Shown in pieces: positions 46,090 through 57,176 of a DNA stretch of 64,000 nt. The stretch lies in contig QEOQ01000316.1 in the NCBI GenBank assembly GCA_010279815.1, positions 1,636,193-1,700,192 of the forward strand, read 5' to 3'. This DNA comes from Brachionus plicatilis (lineage: Eukaryota > Rotifera > Eurotatoria > Ploima > Brachionidae). The notes beneath the pieces were generated by a model. The model made no database searches. It had not been told where the DNA came from and saw only the letters and a program-made list of their open reading frames with translations. The stretch's first letter is position 1. Every line of letters starts with the position of its first letter. Made by a program: the position numbers and the translations under genes.

Positions 46090-46450
46090 TAAAAAATGAA
46101 GTTAAGAAAATGATTTTTTTAATACATAAAATGCCCACCTCCAATTATTTGAAAATCGTCTATCTTCTTCACTATTTCACAAGGAACTTTCAGCCATTTA
46201 TATTAAAAAACGCTTTTTAAGTGTCCTACTGACTTATTTGATCAAATCTTTGCGTTTACAATTTTTTGATCAAAATTTGACCATAAATTCTCTATTGAAT
46301 TAAGATTAAGTGATTTTGGGCACCGATGAAGAACCCATATTTTTTTTCTTGAAACCAAACTCGAACATAACACGCCTAGGTGCAGAAGCTTCATATTGTT
46401 CGAAAATCCACTGTTGATTCTTATCAAAAAAATCTCTGATCTGATGATAA
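46090..46450 (-). pseudogene. Tc1/mariner transposase relic
   Basis: Minus-strand frames read DKNQQWIFEQYEASAP then, after shifts, LNLNSIENLWSNFDQKI, matching the Tc1 blocks FQQDNAPxH and SPDLNPIENLW near the catalytic acidic residues; VPCEIVKKIDD resembles the usual C-terminal piece. Multiple stops and frameshifts; first catalytic parts not seen. Dead copy. Confidence 0.7.
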
Positions 46451-47700
46451 TAATTTATTTTCATATATTATAAAAAAACTGATTGATTATACCAGTATGT
46501 CAAAATAGCAGCATCAAGTACCTTGATGATTGTAAGTAAAATTTTTTGAAATAAAACAAATTCAAAACTTTTAAGACTATTTTCTTTGAGTAATCTTTAA
46601 AATGGATTTGAATTGATCAGGATTTTTTTTAGAATATACATTAAAATGAAAAAAAGTATTTTTAATTTTATAATATTTTTTTAATTTATAAAAATTGATT
46701 TTTATTTATTTTTTAATATTGTTCTTAATTTTCTATACATACTTTAGTTCCATAATTTTCAGATCAATTTGTTTCAGGAAAAAATTGACATGTCAATGTT
46801 GTATACGTTGATTCGAATTTATCTTTAACCGAAATATATTTTATGATATCAAGTTTGAAAAATTAAAAATTATTTAAAAATTAAATCTATCGCGTAGAAA
46901 TTTTATAAAATTCATTAAAACAATCTCAGGGGCTAAAAAGTTGTTTTTTCGATTTTTGATGTCAAAATCATATTATTTAATTTATCAAAACAACTTTTTA
47001 TAGTAGATATTTTTATGCTCTTTTAAAAAATATAATTAACTTTTGGGTGTATCCGGAAAGTTTTGAGGGTGTTTTTGGGTTTTTTGTGTTGTTTTTTTTA
47101 TCTGAAATTTTTAGGTGATGAAAATTTTTTTAAGACTAGAATGGGTTAAAAGTAAAATTAAGATAATTAGGAATAAATGTATAAAAAAAATTTGAACTTT
47201 TTTAAAAAATACTGGTGATTAACATGCAATGTTGTTTTTTCCCAATCTTGATGGGTGGATGCTTCAGACATAACCTACAGATAAATAAATAAATAAATAA
47301 ATAATTAAAATAAATAAAAATAAGTAACCAGGATTTTGATGCTTACGACTTTTTATACACTTCCGATTGAATTTTTTATTGTTGCTTTCGAAAATTGGAT
47401 TACTTTTTTCTTAAATATTTTTCTTTTGAAGGGTAAAAGCTAAATATTTATGTATGTGTTGAAATCACATTTATTAATTAGAAGCTTTTAAAATACAATT
47501 AGATATAAAAAAATTAACAATTAAAGGAAATATTTTATAAATTTATTAATTAGCTAATTTAATAGTTGAATTTGGTAAAAAAAAAAATTTTTGGCCTGTA
47601 CATAAATTATTTTTTGAGTTCTTAAGTTGTGTCAAGTTATTCTATTTCACAAATACATTTAAGTATTCCCGTGAATTTTTATCACATAATATTAATGTAT

Positions 47701-48531
47701 ACTATATAAAAAGATGAACTTACTAGATAAAATGTATTAAATGTACTATATAAAAATATTATTTACTAGATAAAAAATTTGATACCTAGATAATAAATTT
47801 AACACCTAAATAAAATTATTAACTTCATAGAGAAAAAAATTAAAATGCTAGATAATTTTTTTAATTAACTAGATATAATTGAATAGTTACTCAATATTTT
47901 ATTTGATTAATTTCTTAATTTATTATACTCGATCAAATATAGGTTATGAATCCATTTCAAATTCTCTTAGCTTTACTGTACTTTTCTAATTTATTAATAA
48001 AACAATTGATAAATGATGTATCCTGACACAGACTCTTCGAATACTACTAGTTCGGAGGACATCGAACCTAGTAGTGAAGAAACATACAAAGTGGCTCTAT
48101 GAAAATCTCCTTCTGAATGCAATAAAGCAGCATTAGTTCAACAGACTGTCAAGAATAGTAGGGGAAAAAACAGAGATTATCAATTAATGGTTGAAGGCTT
48201 TCAATTAATGGAAGCAACCCAATACATTACTCAACTAGATTCACTAAAATGGACAAGAGCAGATACGCGAAAAACTCAAGAGGTTGAAAAAAGATTCTAC
48301 ACCTGATCATGTTCATGAGTCGCGCAATAAAAGAAGAAAAATATAAATAATAATAATATATAGTTTATTTTTTATTTTCATGTCTATCAAATAATTTTTT
48401 TATCTAGTAAAAAATATTTTTATATAGTGTTTTGTCTTTTTATCTATTATTTAATAAAATTATCTAGTTGATTTCATCCTTTTTATCTTTTAAAATAATA
48501 TCTAGTAAGTTTCATCTTTTTATCTATTATA
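47701..48531. mobile_element. DNA element with multiple sub-terminal repeats and ORF remnant
   Basis: Ends read TATATAAAAAGATGAACTTA and (inverted) TAGATAAAAAGATGAAACTT. TACTAGATAAA-type units recur several times in both orientations within 300 bases of each end. The centre (48017-48352) keeps a broken frame, MYPDTDSSNTTSSEDIEPSS...KWTRADTRKTQEVEKR...YT, with two stops. Likely a decayed DNA transposon; superfamily unknown. Confidence 0.55.
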
Positions 48532-48939
48532 ATTAATCCTATGCCAATTTTTATTGTTAATGGATTTGGAGCCATTCTCTTGTAATTTTCCTTAAATAAA
48601 ATCAAAAGATTTAATGGTCTTTTTTCTAATAGTTTTGTTAGCCCAAAAAATTTGGCAAATTCATCGACAGTTGGATTCGGCTAATAAGTATCAAAGGGTA
48701 CACTTCTTGTCAACTCACCAAAAATTAAATGCATTTTTTTTGAATTTTTGAAAATTTATGAAAAAAAAAATGTTAAATAAATTTTAATGGTTTTTGATTA
48801 ATAAATGATTAACAAAACCCGCATGTCTAAATCAATGAACTTTTAAACTAACAACTAAAAATTTATTAAATTTAACTAGCTCATGTAGTCTGCTGCTTTT
48901 TCTAATAAATTAATAAATAAAAAAATTTATTTGAGCAAT

Positions 48940-49887
48940 TTAGATAAATTTCAAGAGATCTCCCAGACTATCAGCATAAAACATGGGTAATTTTTTTCTG
49001 TCTTGATTCTGCATGTCACTTTCTTTTGTAATTCCGCTTAAAACCAAAACGCTCTTTTCAATTCCGGCATTGAACGCGAACAAAATGTCCTTTAAAAAAA
49101 TAAATTAAAGACTAACAATTAAAAAGGTGGCATGTACCGTGTCCAATCTATCACCAATCATACAAGTCTTGGTGGCATCTAACCCATGAACTTTACATAA
49201 AATTTCCCACATAGTAGACCTGGGCTTGCCTATAACTAGGGCTTTTTTACCTGTTGTCTTTTCAATAGAGCTTAATATTGGACCAGCATCTGGGATCGCT
49301 ATATTTGGAATTGGAACCGGCAGGGAGGAATCATCATTCGTTGCAACAAAAATACAATCATTGCGCTTCAAATAGCTAGAAGCGTAAATCATTTTTTGAA
49401 AGGTAAATTCATAGTCTATTCCCACTGAAACGCACTTAATTGTAGGGTCCAGCTCGATTTCGTTGTAATTAGTGGAATTAAAGACATAGTCTTTGTGCTC
49501 CTCTAGACCATTGTGCTTAATATTCAGTCTATCGAGCTCTTGGGCCATTGCTGGATTTCCGACCAGGTAGACTTTGCCATTGAAATTTTGTGACTTCAAG
49601 TATTCGGCAAGGACCCAGGCTGTGCTCAGTATTTCATCCTCAGTTATGTCTTTGACTCCGAAATCTTTGAGCTGTTGGGAAAATGTTTCTCTGGTACGAG
49701 TACTGTTATTGGTGACAAAAAAACACTTTTTTCCCATTTGCTTCACTCGGTTTATGAACTCTACCGAGCCCGGAATTTCACTTGGCCAGTTCCATACAAC
49801 ACCATCGCAGTCAAAGAGAAAATTTTCACAGCTGTTCAAAAAATTTTGAAAGGTTTGTTCGCTGAAAGCTTGAGGTACATTATTCAT
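48940..49887 (-). CDS. Phosphoglycolate phosphatase-type HAD phosphatase (PGP/PDXP family)
   Basis: Two exons, 49887-49138 and 49089-48940, phase 0; 299 residues. HAD motif I is FDCDGV with nucleophile Asp26 and Asp28; motif II VTNNS around Thr59; motif III Lys in VIGKPRSTM; motif IV GDRLDTDI, split by the intron between DT and DI. A C2-type cap lies between motifs II and III. Animal relatives are PGP (clears 2-phosphoglycolate and other toxic phosphorylated side products) and PDXP/chronophin (pyridoxal phosphate and phospho-cofilin). Wording such as GDRLDTDI...AGIEKSVLVLSGIT is common to both, so the substrate is not decided. Cytosolic; no targeting signal seen. Confidence 0.9.
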
Positions 49888-50814
49888 GATATGTTCTATG
49901 ATAACAAAAATTTATCAATAAATAATTCATTTAAAGCAATGAGTATTTTTTGTTAAAAGGTAAATGATTTTAAAGATTTTTGAGAGGAATTTTGGCGAAA
50001 GAATTATGCAATGTTATGCAGTTAGATGCCTTGAAGCAAGAACTCAGCGTCATTAGTTCTTTAGAAAATGAGCTCAGTTATTATTTATTCAACCCTTAAT
50101 TACAAAAGTATAGACAGAAATTATTTTTTATAAAAAAAACATGCAATGTTATGTTTCCGAGGATTTTTATGTTGAATTGAAAGGCACAGTAGAATTTAAT
50201 TCAAGCATTTTAAAATTTACATAATTACATAAGAATTTTTTTTTTAGTCTGGCAGAAATGTTCCATCATCAATTTTATCGATTTTTTCCCATAAAGAAAT
50301 ATAATTAAATTATATCATGAATTTAAAAAATGATTTTGAATTTTTTTCTTCTACATATAAAAGTCTAAATCGATTGTTTAATTATTTTAAAAAGGTTGTT
50401 GTGGTACCATTTTTTGAAACCTAATTTTTTTAATATCTGACTATATTATGTCATGATTTGACTAATTATTTATTTTATTTTAAACCCAAAGTACAATTTT
50501 GCCAATTTATACTTCTATTTATTTTTTTTTGATACTTGGAAATCATTACAATCAAAAGACCATTAATACCTAAATAAATAAAATAATTACAAATAAAAAA
50601 AAGCTTTTTTACAAAATGTAAAATTTTAATCAAATAATTTGCAAAATAATTTAAAAAATTCAATTTTTTATTAACAGATCTCAAATTAGTCAGTTTTTCT
50701 AACTATAATGGTATTTTTTAGAATTTATTTAATTTAAAAGATTTATTAATGGATATATTTCTGAAGTCCTCTAAAAATTGAATCTCCTTAAATAAATACA
50801 CTAATTTGTCTCTT

Positions 50815-51062
50815 TTCTACCTTAACAGATAATATGGGAGGCACTAATCTCCTTTTCCAGTATTTGTTTGATCAAGTCGCTTCGATCTAAGTTAACTGCA
50901 TCGGGTTGATCATCTCCACTACAATTTTTAGTCCAAACCGGCCACAATTTTTTTAATGAAAAGGCAGAGCTTAGATATTTTGAAGATTTTTTCTACCTTA
51001 TCGGGATTCGAACCTTCGATGCTCTGCTTGTATGACTAACACACAAACCATTCGGCTGAAAT
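50815..51062 (-). mobile_element. SINE-like element with tRNA-derived head
   Basis: On minus the first part reads CAGCCGAATGGTTTGTGTG...GGTTCGAATCCCGA: a degenerate box A and a perfect box B about 45 bases apart. No acceptor stem or proper anticodon arm can be folded, so it is not a working tRNA. A GC-richer body of about 170 bases follows. Layout fits a SINE or tRNA pseudogene. Confidence 0.5.
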
Positions 51063-51964
51063 AAATGTGCTCAAAAAATTTTGCTTGGAAATGTTTTTGG
51101 AAACAAAAAATAAATTTTGAAAATGTTTCACTGTGAGCTGAATTTAGGCTTAAAAAAAGGAATAAAGAAAATTGTTTACCTGATAGCCAAGGAATTAAAA
51201 CCGATTAGGCTTATTCTATACTAGAACTCCGAGCGAATTTCATAAAATCAGTTATTAAAATTTTAAATTCCAATCTCTTATGAAAGAAGTAACTCAATCA
51301 ATTTCTGTTTTTTCTTATTTGAAAGCTTTTTGGAAAAATAAAAAATAATTCCTATTTTAATTGATCTGTTTAAATTTTAATTTATTATATGCTGAGAATC
51401 CTTTGTTAAAAAATATCATTCATTAAGACAGATACTTGTCTTTATATTTTAGTTATAATTTTTTTGTTTAAAACAAGAAAAATGTTTCTCTAATCATTAA
51501 TTTTTTTTAAATTTTTTTTTTTTTGTAGTTTGTTCGCCTAGATATTCTAAATCGAACTATTATTAAATTAGATATTAGATTATTAAATATTTTTAGATTA
51601 AAAGATATTTAATTTTAAACAAAGGAAAACCAAAATTTCAATCACTAATAATTCTGCTTATTTTTTCCTTAAGTCTCTTGATAGTAGTGCAGTATAAAAT
51701 ATAAAGTCGCACTTATTATCTTTTATCTCTTTAGTTCTATCTGATTTTTAAGTTTATTTCCTTATATCTTGAGATCAAGATCTATTTTTTCTGATTATAA
51801 ACGATATTATAACTTAGAAAAAATAAAACTTTTCTATTAACATTTTAATATAATAAATAATAATTAAAAAAAAATGATTATCTACAAACAGAGCCTTGAG
51901 GATCTCCTGTACTTATTGTTTTATTCTGTTCATTAATTGACAATCATAAAATATAATTTAGTTT

Positions 51965-52012
51965 ATTATTGATTTAACTATTTATTTTGGCCGAACTAAG
52001 GCTCCTTTAGAT
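51965..52012 (-). mobile_element. LINE 3' tail fragment
   Basis: On minus: CTAAAGGAGCCTTAGTTCGG then CCAAAATAAATA. It matches the CTGAAGGAGC...CTCGGTAC...(AATAA)n layout of the LINE ends at 21840 and 39950; another worn copy may sit at 52081-52115. Confidence 0.45.
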
Positions 52013-53052
52013 GAAAAAAATAAAATTAAAAATATAAAAAAATTAAAAAAATAAAAAAAATTAAATTTCATAATTCATTATTATTTATCTATTTATTTTT
52101 GGTACCAGTCCAAAGCTATAAATGAATCAAAATAAAGTTAAATAAAATAAAATAAAATAAAAATGAGAAAATTTATTGAAATAGAGATGATACTCAAGCG
52201 AAAGATCATGTTTAAATTCTATTCCTTCCTTAACTAAAATTGTGACGCCTCCTCAAAATTTATTTTGAAGTTTAGCTATTTTTGTTAAAAAGATGTGTAT
52301 TTTTAATTTAAAAATGAGTTAAAAAAATGTTTAACAGTTTTATTTAATTTTGATAAAATAAAATGATAGCCAAAAATTGTTCACACAATAAAGTAAATTA
52401 AAAAAAAATGTTTTTTTTGATCAATTATAGAACTATTGGATTTTTAATGTATCTACACTTTCTATTTGTTATCAAATTGGCTACAACTTCGGCATCTAAT
52501 TCGATTAAATAATGAAAGATTTTACAATTTCAAAATTAGACTCATTGTTTTTGATTAAAATAAATTATTTAAAAAGATTTTTTTTAATGTCAACTAAATC
52601 AAAGAGACCAAAGGTTTAAACAAAGACAGAGATGATTGAGCCAATTTATTAATAAAAAAATTTAAAAAGAAACTTTGAATGAATATCAAAGTTGCAAAAT
52701 ATTGTACAAATTTAATCCGAGCATACTAGAAATTTTTTTCCTTTTAAGCTATTTTGATGAAATTCGAATTTTATTTCTCTTTGTTTTTTCATTGAGCGCA
52801 TGCTTTTTATAAATAACTCATAATTAAAAAATAAGTTGTTTTTTTAATAAATTTTAATATGGAAAAAAATTTAAAGTTCAAATAGAAATGGAATATATTC
52901 ATAGTAGAAAAAGAATCTTGACCAAGAACCAAAAAAAAATAAAAAAGAGTAAAATAGGATTTCATAAATTAATAATTTTACTGAAACAAAGGATAATTTT
53001 CAGGATCTAATTTTTTAGTAAAATTATTTCACTTGGTAATGCATTAAAGGTT

Positions 53053-53406
53053 TTATGAAATTCAGTACAAAAGAACAGAACAAAGTGTAAAAAAATTAAA
53101 TAACTTTTTTCTAAAAGTTTATAAATAATTCTGTGAATGCAGAATGGTGCAACATTTTAATTTGCATTAACTATAAAAGTCTGCTAATGATGTGCAAAAT
53201 CTCTGCAAAATATCTTACGCTCAATTATATTGAAATTTGATTTCTGCTAAACTCTGCAAATTTAGCAGACCTTGATATTTGATGCAACTTTGAATGTTGC
53301 ACTAAGTTGCATTTACAGAATTAAGTTAAAACATTTAGAAAAAAAGTTATTCAATTATTTTACACTTTGTTCTGTTCTTTTTATCATTTTGTACTGAATT
53401 TCATAA
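53053..53406. mobile_element. 350-base inverted-repeat element (MITE)
   Basis: Left arm TTATGAAATTCAGTACAAAA then GAACAGAACAAAGTGTAAAA...; right arm is the inverse, ending ...TTTTGTACTGAATTTCATAA. Arms are about 75 bases with a small indel. Internal CTGCTAAACTCTGCAAATTT-type words repeat. Non-coding. Confidence 0.65.
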
Positions 53407-54118
53407 CATGCCCAGGATCACAAAGTGACCAAACTCAAAAATTTTGGATATTTTTCTTAACCATCTATAAGAAATTTTAAAAAATTATGTTTCGAAAAAC
53501 CTCAATACAATTTTAAGTATTTTGGTGGAAATTTGAATTTGAATTGGCACCAGTAGATCTTGACCATTTTTTAAAAAATTATTTTTGAATAAAAAAAGAT
53601 TTTATTAAAATTAATAATAAAAACTATAATTTAATAAATTGAAGATCAGATTGGGAATTGAGATAAATTGAGGCAGGAAAACAGAACAATTCATGGTTTG
53701 TTGAATTAATATAAATGTTTGATTTAATCTTTAATGACTTTTATCTAGAATTAGGAACAAAAAATTATTTTAGGGTGATTTTATTTTGAAGAAGAGTAGT
53801 TTTGACTAGTAATTAACTAAATATTTTAACAGGCGTTTAATAAAACAGAAATAATCAATATTCTAAGAAAATAATACATTAATAATAGTAAAATTCTTGA
53901 TAAAACCTTGAATTCTGTTTATTTTTATATTTATGATATTTTTTCGAAAAAAATTTTGATATTTAGAAATTTTGAAAGCTAAATTTTAAAATTAAAATTA
54001 TAAACACACAAATGAATCTAGCAGAAATCATTAAGTAAATTTTTTCTTTTTTTAAAATTATGAAATCAGACCTCTTTCACTCGAATTCTATTGATAAAAT
54101 TTAGATTTTAAATCAATT

Positions 54119-55111
54119 ATGGAAATGCAGAATTTTAGTCTAATTGAACTGGAATTTCTCAGAAAAATGGATCTTGATCTGCATTTTTTCTTATTTTTCA
54201 TCAACTTAACCATGATACCTATTGGAATATTTTTGAATTTTTTGTCTATTTTGATTTTTTCGAGAGCCAAATTTCGAAAGACATGCATTGGTAACATACA
54301 TACAGCAATAACTTTATCAGATATAGCATTATTAATTGTGATATTTATTCACATGTTTTCTCTTAGTCTACGGCTGGACATTCAACTTAAATCTGATTTA
54401 TCATGCAAATTGATACACTATTATATTCGTATCACTAGTCAACTATCAATATGGACAAGAGTTTTACTGACCATTGACATTTTAGTCAGTACTAGATCAC
54501 CCCAACGCAAATATGGGATATTTAGAAAGAAAAAGTCACTTTTTAGCGCTCTTTTTTGCTTGATTTTATTTTTTCATGTTATTTGTTTGCCAAATTTTTG
54601 GCTTCACTTGAAAAAAAATTCCACATTTGTGAAAAAAATCTATGAGTGTACATCGGATAAAAGTGTAATTTTTATCAGAGACATTTTATCTGCATTATTT
54701 CGATTATATTTGCCATTTTTTATAATTATTATACTTAATTTATCACTAATCAAATCTATCTGGATTACCAAAAAAAGGCTGAGCATAAAAAAACCAAATC
54801 AAAGATACAAAAATTTTGTTGTACCAATTTTTGCAATGAATGTGATTTGCTTGGCTAATTCACTTCCTTTATCAATTGGTATTTTTATGGTTAACTTTTG
54901 TTCAAATGATCCGATCAAATTTGCCAAGATAAGCATGGCAACTGTATTTTTTTTGTATCTAAATTTGCTGAACAATGCTTTTCCCTTTTTTGTTAATTTA
55001 GTTTTCAACAAGATGTTTTATGAAGAGTTTAAAGCTTTGTCTAAATCAATTTTTAAAATGTTGCATTTCAAAAGTAAGCCTATGGATTATTCAATGAGAT
55101 TGATTAAATAA
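54119..55111 (+). CDS. Rhodopsin-class GPCR lacking the DRY arginine
   Basis: Single exon, 330 residues. Seven hydrophobic segments: about 22-48 (with Asn of the TM1 motif in GIFLNFLSI), 62-85 (LSDIALLI, the TM2 Asp), 97-122, 138-162, 184-212, 236-258 and 272-298. Cysteines before TM3 (SCKL) and in loop 2 (YEC) could make the usual disulfide. At the end of TM3 the family's DRY reads DIL (LTIDILVSTRSP), so the Arg that contacts the G protein is Ile. TM7 has LLNNAFPFFVNLVF instead of NPxxY. N-terminal NFS is a possible glycosylation site. It resembles lineage-expanded peptide-type receptors of invertebrates. Ligand and coupling unknown; no stop or frameshift argues against a pseudogene. Confidence 0.75.
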   Translation: MEMQNFSLIELEFLRKMDLDLHFFLFFINLTMIPIGIFLNFLSILIFSRAKFRKTCIGNIHTAITLSDIALLIVIFIHMFSLSLRLDIQLKSDLSCKLIHYYIRITSQLSIWTRVLLTIDILVSTRSPQRKYGIFRKKKSLFSALFCLILFFHVICLPNFWLHLKKNSTFVKKIYECTSDKSVIFIRDILSALFRLYLPFFIIIILNLSLIKSIWITKKRLSIKKPNQRYKNFVVPIFAMNVICLANSLPLSIGIFMVNFCSNDPIKFAKISMATVFFLYLNLLNNAFPFFVNLVFNKMFYEEFKALSKSIFKMLHFKSKPMDYSMRLIK

Positions 55112-55399
55112 GAATAAATTTTTTTTATAGAATAATGTAAAATTTTTTCTAGCTTAAATTTTTTTTTTTTTTAAAGAATAAAATGTATAAATAAAAAATA
55201 TTTGGCATAGTATAAAAAATTTGCTTTGAAAGTATATATTATAAATTTTAAAGTTACCAATCATTCTATATAATCACAACCAGTGCCCAATTGGAGTAAT
55301 GGTCTCCTAGCACCACTCGTTGTCTTCGACCATATCTACGAGATGCTCGAATTTTATGGAGCAGACGGGCATGCGGCACTTTATCAAGTCTATCATCAT

Positions 55400-56430
55400 C
55401 AGAGTCCACCAAAATATGCTAGAGCATATTTTTATGTTTATAGCAGTTAATTAATCAAATTAATCGAATAAATAATATTATAGATAGAAAAAATAAAATA
55501 ATATATTTTATTAAGTGATCGTTTAAGTAATGTAAGAGATCGATTAATAATACCCCAATAAAAATGACTTTTATCATTAGTTTTCTAATAATTGTCGAAA
55601 TTCAGATTTGATTCATTTCATTATACAAACAAAAATAAAAAATTAGTCAAATTTAAATGTAAATAACACCTCAAAAAAGGCTATTAGAATATCCAAGTAG
55701 TGGCTTAATAGTTAATGCTTCTAATAAATAACATTGCTCCCCTTGCAATAAAACTATCGATCACTTAAATAAATAAAAATTAAAAATACAATTTAACTTA
55801 ATATGGTAGTTTCCTTAAAATTTAAAGCGAAAAATTTGAAAGCATATTTAGCATTTTTTAAGCATATTTACAGTGCTGCTATGATACGATGAATTGGTCA
55901 GATCATTAATTTCGTTTTTTGATATGGTTTTTTAATTTAATTGTGTATATGCGTTTTTTTATTAGTTAAAATTACTAAGTTGTGAATAAAATTTCCATTT
56001 TTGACTTTATTTGACTTTTTTTAACCGAAAATAACAATATTTTACGTAAATTTTGGTCAAAAAAAAAAATTCGATTTTAAAAACTTTCAATGAAAAAAAA
56101 TAAAAAAAAAATTTTTTTTACGGAATTTTCGATTTTTTTCAAAAATTTTGGCAATTTTGTGTTTGACCAAATTTGACTAAAAATTACGAAAAAAAAACGC
56201 TAATTTTCGAAATTTTACGTCAAATGACGTTTTCTAGAATTTGTCATTTCACGTAATTTATCGTCAAATTTGGTGAATTAACGTAATTTTAGGTAAAATG
56301 TTGTGAATTCATCGTATCATAGTAGCACTGTAGCATATTGTAAGCATATTTAGCATATTTCTTAGAGCATTTTTTTAGCATATTTTTAGCATATTTTGAA
56401 CATCAAAAAAGAACATTTTGGTAGTCCCTG
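55400..56430. mobile_element. hAT-like non-autonomous element
   Basis: Ends CAGAGTCCACCAAAATATGC and (inverted) CAGGGACTACCAAAATGTTC share CAG(A/G)G..C.ACCAAAAT. A perfect 8-base target duplication ATCATCAT flanks it at 55392-55399 and 56431-56438; 8-base duplications and CAGRG ends are hAT hallmarks. AGCATATTT-type sub-terminal repeats crowd both ends. No transposase. Confidence 0.8.
55871..56330. mobile_element. Tc1/mariner-like MITE nested in the hAT-like element
   Basis: Terminal inverted repeats CAGTGCTGCTATGATACGAT and (inverted) CAGTGCTACTATGATACGAT continue through GAATT. It is flanked by TA on both sides, the Tc1/mariner target site. Internal FT-rich DNA has inverted TTACGT/ACGTAA words but no gene. 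Confidence 0.8.
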
Positions 56431-56924
56431 ATCATCATCATGCTTTTGCAAAGTCTATCATCACCATATCAATTGGGCTCTTATTATCAGCTGTCTTTGT
56501 TGTCATGTCAGCAGCCTCCAGGAGATTGGTAACACAGCTCTTGTTCCCAACGAATCCGTGTTGTTGTCGGAATATGAGTTTAATAGCCATTAAGAGATCT
56601 AAGAGTCCCATTGGGTTAAATAAATAAAAAATAGAGATAAAATTTTTGAAAGGATACTTAAAGTAAACAACAAGAGGATGGTGGATGCTTCTTAACAGAG
56701 AAAACCTGAATTTCATATCGAGATTTTTGCATGTATTGTTGGCATTTTTGAATAAAATGAAAAATATTTTGATTGGATCAATAGAAATCATAATTTTAAC
56801 AAAAATATATATTGACAATTAGAAATGTAAGAATAAAAAAAAAGTCAATTAATCCTAGCAACAAACCTAAAGCCGAGTGCCGATTTGAGTTGCCTACGAT
56901 TCTATCCTTTGCTCGTCTAATTAA

Positions 56925-57176
56925 TTGTCTAAAAATTTTAAGATTTTCCATTTTGAAGTGTTCATTTTGAAAGACTCTAAATCGATTGTTTTAATAAATT
57001 TAAAAACCAAAAATGCACAAATGCACAAATATAAAATATCGATATGTTCAGAATATAAAGGCAGACTTTTTGCTTCGTTTAGTGCAAAACGTAAAGAGCA
57101 AGTCGGTATTTCCTGTTTTGAACTCCAGCAAAAGTTGTTATCCTTGATGGATGAGTTCAAGCCCGAATCAAATTAA
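56925..57176 (+). other. Coding-like frame, identity unknown
   Basis: An open frame whose second half reads KYKISICSEYKGRLFASFSA...QVGISCFELQQKLLSLMDEF, with codon use unlike AT-rich noise. It has no ATG at the start. Just upstream another frame reads CRFELPTILSFARLI. It might be the last exon of an unrecognised gene or a retroelement remnant. Confidence 0.3.

Larger units (their letters stand above)
44834..48939. other. Intergenic, transposon-rich
   Basis: Holds a MITE (45555-45836), a Tc1-like transposase relic (46090-46450) and an inverted-repeat element (47701-48531). Minus 45907-45850 reads KIIEEKLSGIVEEKKPKK before a stop after an acceptor-like site, a possible last exon with no partner found. 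An (AAAT)n tract lies at 47280-47303. Confidence 0.4.
49888..54118. other. Intergenic, AT-rich with scattered repeats
   Basis: Contains a tRNA-like/SINE piece (50815-51062), LINE-tail scraps (51965-52012 and about 52081-52115) and a MITE (53053-53406). Otherwise AT-rich with no supported gene. Confidence 0.4.
55281..56640 (-). mobile_element. LINE reverse-transcriptase fragment split by a later insertion
   Basis: On minus, 56640-56439 reads RQQHGFVGNKSCVTNLLEAA...IDMVMIDFAKA, the RT block around the first catalytic Asp. After the insertion, 55391-55281 continues DKVPHARLLHKIRA...QRVVLGDHYSNWALV, the next RT block. The YADD-bearing part and the 3' end are absent, so it was truncated as well as interrupted. 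A short GATGATAGACTT duplication at the break predates or accompanied the insertion. Confidence 0.85.

Noticed and set aside
51000..51062. Functional tRNA gene
   Set aside because: Box B is perfect, but no acceptor stem pairs and the anticodon arm is wrong; treated as SINE head or tRNA pseudogene.
55871..56330. hAT identity for the inner element
   Set aside because: Its ends begin CAGTG like some hAT elements, but no 8-base duplication flanks it, whereas TA does on both sides; Tc1/mariner fits better.
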